NCBI GenBank assembly: GCA_021791615.1
Contig: JAJYWG010000493.1
Span: forward strand, 1-5,769
Reading direction: 5' to 3'
DNA from: Actinomycetes bacterium
GTDB taxonomy: Bacteria > Actinomycetota > Acidimicrobiia > Acidimicrobiales > RAAP-2
DNA: 5,769 nucleotides
In this document: positions 1-5,710 of the stretch, one piece after another
How positions within the stretch are numbered: the first letter of the stretch is position 1
Layout of the letters: the number at the start of each line of letters is the position of its first letter
Made by a program: the position numbers and the translations under genes
Notes under the pieces: model-generated
What the model saw: the letters and a program-made list of their open reading frames with translations, nothing else
Databases searched by the model: none
Told to the model about the DNA's origin: nothing

Positions 1-59
1 GCGCTCGCGGCGCCGTGCGGCAGGGCGCGCAGCCGGGCGGGGTGCCAGTCCCCGGGCAC
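1..59 (-). CDS. Possible 5' end of a minus-strand gene, cut by the window edge
   Basis: Reading the minus strand from a GTG at 59 gives an open frame to the left edge: about 19 codons, starting V-P-G-D-W-H-P-A-R-L-R-A-L-P-H-G-A. The frame has good GC third positions, and the divergent placement next to a LacI-family start at 81 is a common arrangement for a sugar-related gene and its regulator. No Shine-Dalgarno sequence is visible, so a leaderless start would be needed. The fragment is too short for me to recognise a family. It could equally be chance open frame in GC-rich DNA. Confidence 0.25.
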   Translation of the reverse strand, partial: MPGDWHPARLRALPHGAAS

Positions 60-68
60 TCGGGGCAA

Positions 69-80
69 TAGCCTGACAGT
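69..80 (+). promoter_or_regulatory. Candidate leaderless promoter (-10 element) for the LacI-like start
   Basis: TAGCCT at 69-74 fits the TAnnnT -10 pattern of actinobacteria and lies six bases before the ATG at 81. That is the spacing expected if transcription begins at the start codon. No ribosome binding site precedes the ATG, which agrees with a leaderless message. No clear -35 hexamer is seen at the right distance. Confidence 0.3.
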
Positions 81-173
81 ATGGCCACCAAGCTGACCGA
101 GATCGCCCGCCAGGCGGGAGTCTCCGTGTCGGTCGTGTCGCGCGTCTTAACTAAGCCAAGTAGGTGCGAGTAG
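81..173 (+). pseudogene. Truncated LacI-family regulator (N-terminal HTH only)
   Basis: The frame encodes 30 residues and a stop. Residues 1-22 are a textbook LacI-family N-terminus: after M-A-T-K-L comes TEIARQAGVSVSVVSRVL, which is helix 1, the turn and the DNA-recognition helix. Family members normally continue with an Asn-Gly hinge region and a sugar-binding domain of about 270 residues. Here the similarity stops at Leu23 (TTA, an unusual codon in this GC-rich DNA), and the frame ends after T-K-P-S-R-C-E. None of the three frames downstream resumes a LacI sequence. I therefore read it as a 5' remnant left by a deletion, insertion or recombination with a break near base 147. A 30-residue peptide could not bind effector and would be unlikely to dimerise. 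Assembly chimerism is an alternative cause of the break. Confidence 0.7.
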
Positions 174-174
174 T

Positions 175-185
175 GGCTGTCAGCC
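175..185. repeat. Short interrupted palindrome GGCTG-T-CAGCC
   Basis: Two perfect 5-bp arms face each other around a single T, two bases past the stop of the LacI remnant. It could be half of an operator. Repeats this short are frequent by chance in GC-rich DNA, so no function is assigned. Confidence 0.2.
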
Positions 186-228
186 CAAGGCTTCCCGTAG
201 TCTCCTTCAATGCCGAACGGAAGTCCCG

Positions 229-245
229 CACCGGGCCACCCGGTG
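229..245. repeat. Inverted repeat, 7-bp perfect stem with 3-base loop
   Basis: CACCGGG (229-235), loop CCA, then CCCGGTG (239-245) would form a strong, fully paired hairpin in RNA. It lies 96 bases before the ATPase start and 55 bases after the end of the LacI remnant. No U-tract follows, so it is not a classical intrinsic terminator, though actinobacterial terminators often lack one. It could end transcription entering from the left, or sit in the ATPase leader. In the rest of 174-341 I see no convincing promoter: TTGACC at 256-261 has no -10 partner. Confidence 0.4.
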
Positions 246-341
246 AGCAGAGCCCTTGACCGCCGGACGGCGACTGGCGCCGGGCCCCTTGCGGCCGGAC
301 CGCTCTCGACGAGGTCACGTGGCTAGCGGGCGTACCCCGTT

Positions 342-3300
342 ATGCCTGAGGGGCCAAGGACTGCCCTGGCATTGAGCGTCGACAGCGCCCCTTCGGGCAC
401 CTCAACGGGCCGTCGGCACCGCCGCTACTGGTTCGGCGACGGCAAAGCCCACATCGAAGTAAGGGCAGCCCGACGCCACGGATCGGAGCGCTTCGCCCGA
501 GAGCTCGAGGTCGCCCTGGCTCGCATGAACGGCGTGCATTGGGCGCAGGTCAACGCGGTGGTGGGACGCGTCGTAGTCGCCTTCGACGGCGAGGCTGTCG
601 ACAGCTCAGCGATCCTGGAGACGATCGAGGGTGTCGAAGAAGCCCACGAGGTGCATGACGACCGGTTCGGGTTCGACCGGCCCGACTTTCCCGGTGATAT
701 CGAGCCCGTCCACCGCGCCATCGTTGGCCTCGTTGCCGATGCCGTCGGCATCGCGGCCGGGGTGGCGGGGTCGATGTTCGACCTACCGTCGCTGCCCGAA
801 GAAGCCGCCGCCCTCGTCTCCGTGGCGGAATCCCAACCTCGCATCCGACGGTTGGTCGAGTTCGCCTTAGGCCCGAGCACGGCCGACATCGGCCTAGCGG
901 TGGCGAACGCCGTCCTGCAAGGGCTGGGCCGGGGCACCCTCGGTCTTGTCGTCGACCTAGCGCATCGCGGAGGGCTGCTGGACGAAGCGATCGCTCGCCG
1001 TTCCAGTTGGGGGCGCCTGGAACACGAACTGGCCAACGACCCCTCGCGAGTGGGTTGTCGTCCCATCTCGCGTCCGGGACGTCCGGTCCCCTTGCCCTCA
1101 GGGCCGGTCGAACGTTACGCCGATTGGACTGGCGCCACTGGCCTGGCCGGCGCCGCGGGCGCCTTTGCCTTCACCACCAACCCGCGCAAGGCGGCGGCAA
1201 TGCTGCTGGCCAGCGTGCCCAAGGCAGGACGGCTGGGGCGAGAGGCCTTCAGTGCCCGTGTCGGGCGGGTACTGGCTTCTCACGACGAGCTGGTGCTCGA
1301 CCCGGCCGCGCTACGGCGGTTGGACCGTACCGACACCGTCGTCATTGATGCCGCCGTCCTGCTTACGGGCAAAAAGGAGCCGACCCGGGCCGTGTTCGCG
1401 AGCGACGTCAACCCGTCGGAGGCCGAAGGTCGGCTGCACGCGCTCTTCGATGGCGCCGATGCCTCGGCGCGCCATAGCCGGGGGGGCTGGACGGTTGGAC
1501 GACTGAGCGACCTTTCGGCTCCCCCTACGGAGCTGCGGCGGCTCCGCCGTCGCCTTGGCCATGTGGCGAGCCACGGCCTCATGTTCGAGGGAAGGCTGGC
1601 GGCGGTCTTCGCCATCGGTGACGAGGTAGCACCGGGGTGGCAAGTCCTGGTCCGGGCCGCCCGTAGAGCTAGGCACATGGTCGTCATCGCCGGGGACGAC
1701 CTCGACCTCGTCGAGCGGTTCGGGGCCGACATGCTCGTCGAGGCAGGAGACAGCCTGTGCGGCTCGGTCCGGATGCTCCAAGGTGACGGCTGCGGCGTGC
1801 TCCTGGTCGCCGGGCCGTCCCACGATGCCCTCGAAGCCGCCGACTGCGGGATCGGCCTGGTTGTCGAGGGCGTTGTCCCCTGGGGCGCCGATGTCATCGC
1901 CAAGGACCTAGGCACCGCTGTGTTCTTGGTCGAGGCGTCTATCGTGGCCCGCTCGGTGAGCCAGCAGAGCGCGAACCTGGCGGTGGCGGGGACGGCCGGC
2001 GGGGTACTGCTCGCTGCCGCACTCGAGCCGGCCAGAGCGTCGTCGAGCGCCACCATCAGCGTCAACATCGCCGCCCTGGCCGCCATCGCCAACGGCTGGC
2101 GGGCTGGCATCGGCCTGGCTCGCATGCCCCGCCACCGCATAGGCGCAGGCCCGCCCTGGCACATGCTCGAAGTCGACGATGTCCTGGCCCTCTTGGGCAC
2201 CAGTCGAGGCGGCCTTGCCTCCTCCAGTGTGGCCGGGCGGCTGGCTCCGGTGGCCCGGCTCGCCGGCGACCCGGCTCGTTTCGCGGCCGCTGTCGGCGCC
2301 GAACTGGCCAACCCGTTGACCGAGGTGCTGGCGGCCGGTGCGGCGCTATCGGCGGCCGTCGGATCGAGCGCTGACGCCGTCATCGTGGGCGCCGTATCGA
2401 CGCTCAATGCCCTCATCGGCGGTGCCATCCGCTACCAAGCAGAGAACGCCGTGCGCTCGCTCGACCGCGCCAGCCAGCAGCAGGTGTTGGTGCTGCGGGC
2501 GGGGCAGCCGAGCCTCATCGGGTCGGACGCGCTCGTTCGTGGCGACGTCATCGCTCTAGCCACCGGCGACGCCGTGCCGGCGGACTGCCGGGTCATCGAG
2601 GCCAACAACTTAGAGGTGGACGAGTCGAGCCTCACCGGGGAGTCGCTCCCGGTGGCCAAGTCCGAGGCGCCGTCCATGTCCACGCTCATCTCGGAGCGCT
2701 CCTCGGTGCTCTACGCCGAGACGTCGGTGGTGGCAGGCGACGCCCTCGGCGTCGTCGTCGCCGTGGGCGAGGACACCGAAGCGACAGCGGGCGATGTCAC
2801 GCTCGGCGCCAAGGTTGCCGGGGGCGTTGAGGAGCGGCTTAGGAAGTTGACGATGGTCTCGGTCCCCTTGGCGGTGCTCGGTGGGGCTTGCGTCGCCGGT
2901 CTCGGTGCCCTGCGGGGCCAAGCGTTGTCCGAAACCCTTGGCAGCGCCGTCAACCTGGCCGTCGCCGCCATCCCCGAAGGTTTGCCCATCGTTGCCACCA
3001 TGGCCCAGGTCGCCGCCGCCCGGCGCCTGTCCGCCAAAGGGGTGCTCGTCCGCAACCCCCACGCGCTGGAGGCCCTGGCGCGCGTCGACGTACTGTGCAC
3101 CGACAAAACGGGGACGCTGACCGGCGGGCAGATCAAGCTGACCTCGGTCTGCGACGGGCGTCGCAGTTCGCCCATCATGCGCCTGGCCAACCGTGACCGC
3201 AGCATTCTCGCCGCCGCCCTCCGGGCGACACCGCCCCTGGTCGGGGACGCGGTGCTGGAAATGACCGACCGGGCGGTCGTCGAAGCAGCCGAGGGGTGCG

Positions 3301-4697
3301 GCGTCGAGAAGGCTCTTGGTGCGCCCGGGTGGGCGCTTGACCTCGAGCTGCCTTTCGAGCCGTCCCGCGGCTTCCACGCCACCGTGGGCACCAGCGCGCT
3401 CGGACAGCTCATCGATGTGAAGGGCGCTCCCGAGGTCGTGCTTGCACGCTGCGAGAGGTGGCGCGACGGCTCCCACGACCGGCCGCTTGACGACAAGGCC
3501 CACGGCCTGCTGACGAGAAAGATCGAGCGCCTGGCGAGCACGGGTCGGCGCCTCCTGGCGGTGGCCGAAGGCCAGACCACAACCACGCTCCTGAGCGGCC
3601 CCGACATCTCCGGGCTGACGTTCCTCGGCCTGTTGGCCTTTTCGGACCCCGTCCGCCCCTCGGCCTCCGCCGCCGTCGACGGCATGCGCCGGGCGGGAAT
3701 TGAAGTGGTCGTGGTCACCGGGGACCATGCCAGCACGGCGGAGAACGTGGCGAGCAAACTAGGGCTTATGGACGGCCGGCGAGTATTGACCGGCACCCAG
3801 CTGGGCAAACTTTCCGACAACCAGCTCGATGAGGTGCTCGCCGAGGTTTCCGTCTTCGCCCGTGTCGTACCCGCCGACAAGGTACGCATCGTCGAGGCCT
3901 ACCAACGCGCCGGACGAGCCGTGGCCATGACCGGCGACGGCGCCAACGATGCGCCCGCCATCAGGCTAGCCGACGTCGGCCTGGCGCTCGGCCAGCGCAG
4001 CACTTCGGCCGCTCGGGGGGCGGCCGACATCGTGATCACCGATGACCGCATAGAGACGCTCCTCGACATCGTCACCGAAGGCCGAGGAATGTGGGGATCG
4101 GTCCGAGATGCCGTCGCCATCCTCCTCGGCGGGAACGCCGGTGAGGTCGTCTTCACGGTCGCCACTAGTGCCATCATGGGCAGGCCGGCGCTCTCGACCC
4201 GGCAGTTGCTGCTCACCAACCTTATGACCGACGTTGTCCCCGCTCTCGCCATCGCCATCAGGCCGCCCCGGGGCCGCTCCGCCGCGCAGCTCCTGGCCGA
4301 AGGACCGGACCGCTCCTTGGCCGGGCCTATGTACGGGGCGATAGCGCAGCGTGCCGCCGCCACCGCGGCCGGTGCGGGAGCAGCGTGGTGGGCGGCACGC
4401 CTGACCGGTCGGCGCCGGCGCGCTGATACCGTCGGGCTGGTCGCTCTCGTCGGGTCGCAACTAGGCCAAACCATTGCCATCGGTGGGGCCGACCCCGTCG
4501 TGCTCGGAGCCGGCCTGGTGTCAGCGGGGGTACTCGTGGCCATCGTGGAGACCCCCGGCGTCAGCGAGTTCTTCGGCTGCACGCCGCTCGGCCCGATGGG
4601 CTGGGCCATTGCCGTCACTTCCTCGTCGGCGGCGACAATGGCGGCCGTGCTGGTGCCGCGATTTGTAGACGCACTGAGGGCAGCGAGCGACAGTTAG
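342..4697 (+). CDS. Very large cation-transporting P-type ATPase, CtpH/CtpI-like, dead P1B-like half plus active P2 half
   Basis: This 1451-residue membrane pump should couple ATP hydrolysis to cation transport. Second half, complete P2 ATPase: N-terminal cation-ATPase segment from W606-H607; TM1-2 about 652-698; A domain with TGES 765-768; TM3-4 about 838-887 with PEGLP 878-882; phosphorylation motif DKTGTLTGG with Asp921; N domain with FEPSRGF 1005-1011 and KGAPE 1027-1031; hinge TGD 1126-1128; TGDGANDAP 1197-1205; six C-terminal TM segments, about 1258-1440. SERCA-type ion ligands appear to be kept (E879, N1265, E1268, N1293, T1296, D1297), with Gln1373 where SERCA has Glu908. This favours Ca2+ or Mn2+, but the substrate is inferred. 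The first half (about 36-590) is a degenerate ATPase, described separately. Ordinary P2 pumps have roughly 850-950 residues; CtpH and CtpI of Mycobacterium tuberculosis exceed 1500. Start: ATG 342 follows an in-frame TAG at 324-326 and has only a weak AGCGGG upstream. TTG 372, preceded by AAGGA, is a possible alternative. A small membrane gene follows after 35 bp. Confidence 0.93.
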   Translation: MPEGPRTALALSVDSAPSGTSTGRRHRRYWFGDGKAHIEVRAARRHGSERFARELEVALARMNGVHWAQVNAVVGRVVVAFDGEAVDSSAILETIEGVEEAHEVHDDRFGFDRPDFPGDIEPVHRAIVGLVADAVGIAAGVAGSMFDLPSLPEEAAALVSVAESQPRIRRLVEFALGPSTADIGLAVANAVLQGLGRGTLGLVVDLAHRGGLLDEAIARRSSWGRLEHELANDPSRVGCRPISRPGRPVPLPSGPVERYADWTGATGLAGAAGAFAFTTNPRKAAAMLLASVPKAGRLGREAFSARVGRVLASHDELVLDPAALRRLDRTDTVVIDAAVLLTGKKEPTRAVFASDVNPSEAEGRLHALFDGADASARHSRGGWTVGRLSDLSAPPTELRRLRRRLGHVASHGLMFEGRLAAVFAIGDEVAPGWQVLVRAARRARHMVVIAGDDLDLVERFGADMLVEAGDSLCGSVRMLQGDGCGVLLVAGPSHDALEAADCGIGLVVEGVVPWGADVIAKDLGTAVFLVEASIVARSVSQQSANLAVAGTAGGVLLAAALEPARASSSATISVNIAALAAIANGWRAGIGLARMPRHRIGAGPPWHMLEVDDVLALLGTSRGGLASSSVAGRLAPVARLAGDPARFAAAVGAELANPLTEVLAAGAALSAAVGSSADAVIVGAVSTLNALIGGAIRYQAENAVRSLDRASQQQVLVLRAGQPSLIGSDALVRGDVIALATGDAVPADCRVIEANNLEVDESSLTGESLPVAKSEAPSMSTLISERSSVLYAETSVVAGDALGVVVAVGEDTEATAGDVTLGAKVAGGVEERLRKLTMVSVPLAVLGGACVAGLGALRGQALSETLGSAVNLAVAAIPEGLPIVATMAQVAAARRLSAKGVLVRNPHALEALARVDVLCTDKTGTLTGGQIKLTSVCDGRRSSPIMRLANRDRSILAAALRATPPLVGDAVLEMTDRAVVEAAEGCGVEKALGAPGWALDLELPFEPSRGFHATVGTSALGQLIDVKGAPEVVLARCERWRDGSHDRPLDDKAHGLLTRKIERLASTGRRLLAVAEGQTTTTLLSGPDISGLTFLGLLAFSDPVRPSASAAVDGMRRAGIEVVVVTGDHASTAENVASKLGLMDGRRVLTGTQLGKLSDNQLDEVLAEVSVFARVVPADKVRIVEAYQRAGRAVAMTGDGANDAPAIRLADVGLALGQRSTSAARGAADIVITDDRIETLLDIVTEGRGMWGSVRDAVAILLGGNAGEVVFTVATSAIMGRPALSTRQLLLTNLMTDVVPALAIAIRPPRGRSAAQLLAEGPDRSLAGPMYGAIAQRAAATAAGAGAAWWAARLTGRRRRADTVGLVALVGSQLGQTIAIGGADPVVLGAGLVSAGVLVAIVETPGVSEFFGCTPLGPMGWAIAVTSSSAATMAAVLVPRFVDALRAASDS
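447..2111 (+). other. Degenerate P1B-type ATPase module within the pump (residues about 36-590)
   Basis: The order of elements matches a heavy-metal P1B ATPase. Residues 36-105 look like an HMA fold (beta-alpha-beta-beta-alpha-beta) with no CxxC. Hydrophobic segments follow at about 124-145 and 174-200. At 254-262, GPVERYADW resembles the P1B segment that enters the next TM pair (typically APIQRLADR), and the A domain with its TGE is reduced to about 40 residues before it. VPK 292-294 stands where the CPx motif would be. At 336-343, DAAVLLTG aligns base for base with DKTGTLTG: the Asp stays but the essential Lys is lost. The N domain is about 70 residues with no His-Pro motif. AGDD 450-453 matches the TGD hinge. 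AGPSHD 490-495 followed by AADCGIGL replaces GDGxND. Two closing TM segments follow (about 547-563 and 571-586). The module should not phosphorylate. A structural, sensing or regulatory role is inference. Confidence 0.7.
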
Positions 4698-4720
4698 ACT
4701 CCCCACAGTTCCCAACAAAT

Positions 4721-4726
4721 GAGGTG
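4721..4726 (+). promoter_or_regulatory. Ribosome binding site deciding the start of the 77-residue gene
   Basis: GAGGTG lies six bases before ATG 4733, ideal spacing for a Shine-Dalgarno site. The in-frame GTG at 4724 falls inside this site, so it is unlikely to be the start. ATG 4733 is chosen. Confidence 0.6.
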
Positions 4727-4732
4727 ACGTTG

Positions 4733-4966
4733 ATGCCCACCACAGCGAGATCGACAACTACTGCCAGTGAGAGCGAGCCTACCAGTAAGAGTGAGCCGCC
4801 CCGCACTATCAGCCTGTTCGGGCTACCCGTGCCGAGCCCAGGGACCGCCCTCTACTACGGCGGGATCGCTGCCTTGGTGGCCGCCGAGCTCATCGACTGG
4901 CCGGTCGCGCTGGCCGTTGCCGTCGGTCACGAACTACTCGTACGCCGTCAAAAGCCCGCCGCGTAA
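4733..4966 (+). CDS. Small single-helix membrane protein, probable partner of the P-type ATPase
   Basis: A 77-residue protein whose gene starts 35 bp after the ATPase stop, on the same strand and with a good ribosome binding site; the two are very probably co-transcribed. Residues 1-24 are rich in Ser, Thr, Glu and Lys and look disordered. Residues 26-36 (ISLFGLPVPSP) lead into a hydrophobic stretch at about 41-69, which is followed by a basic tail (VRRQK). The hydrophobic stretch carries unusual polar residues: Glu52, Asp55, Trp56-Pro57 and His66. On a helix, 52, 55, 59 and 66 fall on one face, and the Pro should kink it. The segment repeats in the protein at 5376-5669. I know no named family for it. 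By position it recalls the PacL proteins encoded beside mycobacterial metal ATPases, though the sequence does not look like DUF1490. Pump regulation or ion hand-off is inference. Confidence 0.8.
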   Translation: MPTTARSTTTASESEPTSKSEPPRTISLFGLPVPSPGTALYYGGIAALVAAELIDWPVALAVAVGHELLVRRQKPAA

Positions 4967-5040
4967 ACGTCTGCAAAGTCCGAGCTGAACCACCTGAGTT
5001 GAGGACCGCCCGCCCGATGGCGCAAAAAAGATCTCTTGGT
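4967..5040. other. Convergent intergenic gap, no clear terminator
   Basis: The 74 bases between the 77-residue gene and the minus-strand 46-residue frame hold only a 4-bp stem (CGCC, loop CGAT, GGCG) next to an A6 run at 5024-5029. Read on the minus strand, the T6 run follows a very weak AAGA/TCTT pairing just past the stop of the 46-residue frame. Neither is a convincing terminator. Confidence 0.3.
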
Positions 5041-5181
5041 TTATGCCACCGCGGCGGCGGCGCGTCGTGGGAACAGCCAGTCGAGTAGACGATTGATGAC
5101 GAACTGCACTGCGGTCGCCAGCGCTTGGACGATAAACACTTCGGCAAACTCACCCATCGGCCTGTGCGACTCCTTTGCCAT
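5041..5181 (-). CDS. Putative 46-residue membrane-type small protein
   Basis: The minus-strand frame from ATG 5181 to TAA 5041 gives 46 residues, starting M-A-K-E-S-H-R-P-M-G. Residues about 11-37 form one moderately hydrophobic, partly amphipathic helix (FAEVFIVQALATAVQFVI), followed by N-R-L-L-D-W-L-F and then Pro-Arg-Arg and an Ala-rich end. A helix followed by Arg-Arg suits insertion with the C-terminus on the cytoplasmic side. ATG 5181 has an in-frame TGA just upstream, so it is the first possible start. An inner ATG (codon 9) has AAGGAG 12 bases before it, so the product could instead be 38 residues. An AT-rich candidate promoter and a direct-repeat operator lie upstream. It converges on the 77-residue gene. 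No family is recognised. It could be chance, but its composition is far more protein-like than the overlapping longer frames. Confidence 0.45.
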   Translation of the reverse strand: MAKESHRPMGEFAEVFIVQALATAVQFVINRLLDWLFPRRAAAAVA

Positions 5182-5201
5182 CGCTCATGTCCGAAGTACA
5201 A

Positions 5202-5231
5202 CATATAACGGCCACAAGAACATGGGTGTAA
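5202..5231 (-). promoter_or_regulatory. Candidate promoter for the minus-strand 46-residue frame
   Basis: On the minus strand, TTACAC (5231 to 5226) and TATATG (5207 to 5202) are separated by 18 bases. Transcription would then start near 5195, about 14 bases before ATG 5181. The stretch is notably AT-rich for this DNA, which supports promoter function. Confidence 0.35.
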
Positions 5232-5235
5232 TTTT

Positions 5236-5265
5236 GGCTAACGCACGAGTGAACAATTGGTGAAC
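5236..5265 (-). promoter_or_regulatory. PHO-box-like direct repeats (PhoP/OmpR-type response-regulator site)
   Basis: Read on the minus strand, GTTCACCAATT (5265-5255) is directly followed by GTTCACTCGTG (5254-5244): two 11-bp units sharing GTTCAC in exact helical register. A degenerate third unit, GTTAGCC (5242-5236), follows with one extra base. Known family context: Streptomyces PhoP binds PHO boxes made of 11-bp direct-repeat units resembling GTTCACC. The site lies just upstream of the candidate minus-strand promoter and about 110 bp before the plus-strand gene at 5376, so it could serve either or both. Binding by a phosphate regulator here is inference. Confidence 0.45.
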
Positions 5266-5288
5266 ATCGGTCGGCATTCAATACCGAT
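5266..5288. repeat. Inverted repeat ATCGGT-N11-ACCGAT
   Basis: Two perfect 6-bp arms at 5266-5271 and 5283-5288 are separated by 11 bases. The repeat abuts the direct-repeat box and lies in the divergent gap between the 46-residue frame and the 97-residue gene. An 8-bp palindrome, CTCGCGAG, follows at 5289-5296. It may be a second operator, but the arms are short enough to be chance. Confidence 0.3.
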
Positions 5289-5362
5289 CTCGCGAGGCCG
5301 GGAGGTGCCACAGAGCTTGGTGGGCGAGGCCAACCGGAAAGAACTTGACAACCCCACCCCGC

Positions 5363-5370
5363 AGGAGAGG
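5363..5370 (+). promoter_or_regulatory. Strong ribosome binding site of the 97-residue gene
   Basis: AGGAGAGG ends five bases before ATG 5376. It is the best Shine-Dalgarno sequence in the window and fixes this start. The perfect -35-like TTGACA at 5345-5350 has no -10 at a usable distance. Confidence 0.65.
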
Positions 5371-5375
5371 ACCCT

Positions 5376-5669
5376 ATGTCAGCATTATCGCAGAGCTCGC
5401 CGGCGTCAACGCCAGCGCAAACGATGGAGCGGCCGCCCATCTCAGCATGGCGCGTGCCCAACCCGCTCACCGCCCTCGACTCGGTCCTCAGGCGCGACGA
5501 AGCCGATATTTTGTTCATCGCGGGCAACTTGGCCCTCGTAGCCCTCGAGGTCGTCGAGTGGCCAGTAGCAGCGCTCACACTCGCTTCGCACGCGATGGCA
5601 CGAAGCCGCTTCAGAGCTCTCCGAGCTGTAGCCGAAGTGGCCGGGGAAGCGGGAGTAACCGCTGGCTAG
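5376..5669 (+). CDS. Small membrane protein, paralogue of the 77-residue ATPase neighbour
   Basis: A 97-residue protein. Residues 1-22 are rich in Ser, Pro and Thr and look disordered; residues 31-44 are polar and charged. A hydrophobic segment follows at about 45-71, then an Arg-containing Ala-rich amphipathic helix at about 72-92. The membrane segment carries Glu58, Glu61, Trp62-Pro63 and His72. Without gaps, residues 49-78 match residues 43-72 of the protein at 4733-4966 at 12 of 30 positions, including the Glu, Trp-Pro-Val-Ala, His and final Arg, with Glu for Asp at one site. The two are therefore probable paralogues that diverged outside the helix. The gene has its own strong ribosome binding site and a 409-bp gap from the ATPase operon, so separate regulation is likely, perhaps through the direct-repeat box upstream. 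No named family is recognised. An accessory subunit of a membrane transporter is inference. Confidence 0.78.
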   Translation: MSALSQSSPASTPAQTMERPPISAWRVPNPLTALDSVLRRDEADILFIAGNLALVALEVVEWPVAALTLASHAMARSRFRALRAVAEVAGEAGVTAG

Positions 5670-5690
5670 TGCCCTGACCGGACTGGAGCG

Positions 5691-5710
5691 CCTGGTGGTC
5701 CACCACCTGG
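5691..5710 (+). terminator. Candidate hairpin terminator after the 97-residue gene
   Basis: GGTGG (5694-5698), loop TCCA, CCACC (5703-5707), extended past a T-T mismatch by CC/GG. The hairpin starts 22 bases after the stop. No U-run follows, which is common for actinobacterial terminators but leaves the call uncertain. Confidence 0.4.

Noticed and set aside
1280..2428. Long minus-strand frames opposite the ATPase, up to about 390 codons (also 2610-3728 and 2711-3889)
   Set aside because: They are shadows in GC-rich DNA: Arg-, Ser-, Pro- and Ala-rich with no recognisable motifs, and antisense to clearly conserved ATPase motifs.
4724..4732. GTG 4724 as the start of the small gene after the ATPase
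   Set aside because: The codon lies inside the GAGGTG ribosome binding site that properly serves ATG 4733.
4890..5204. A 104-codon minus-strand frame across the end of the 77-residue gene and the gap
   Set aside because: It runs antisense to a supported gene, is rich in Arg, Ser and Pro with no hydrophobic or domain pattern, and overlaps the more protein-like 46-residue frame.
5345..5350. Perfect TTGACA as a -35 element for the 97-residue gene
   Set aside because: The position 17-18 bases downstream is the ribosome binding site region with no -10. The nearest TAnnnT-like hexamer overlaps the start codon.
5257..5541. A 94-codon plus-strand frame (GTG start) overlapping the 97-residue gene
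   Set aside because: It has no ribosome binding site and is rich in Arg, Ser and Pro. The 5376 frame has the better start and homology.
5150..5578. A 142-codon minus-strand frame antisense to the 97-residue gene
   Set aside because: It overlaps a gene with a strong ribosome binding site and a paralogue, and its translation is low-complexity Ser/Arg/Thr-rich.
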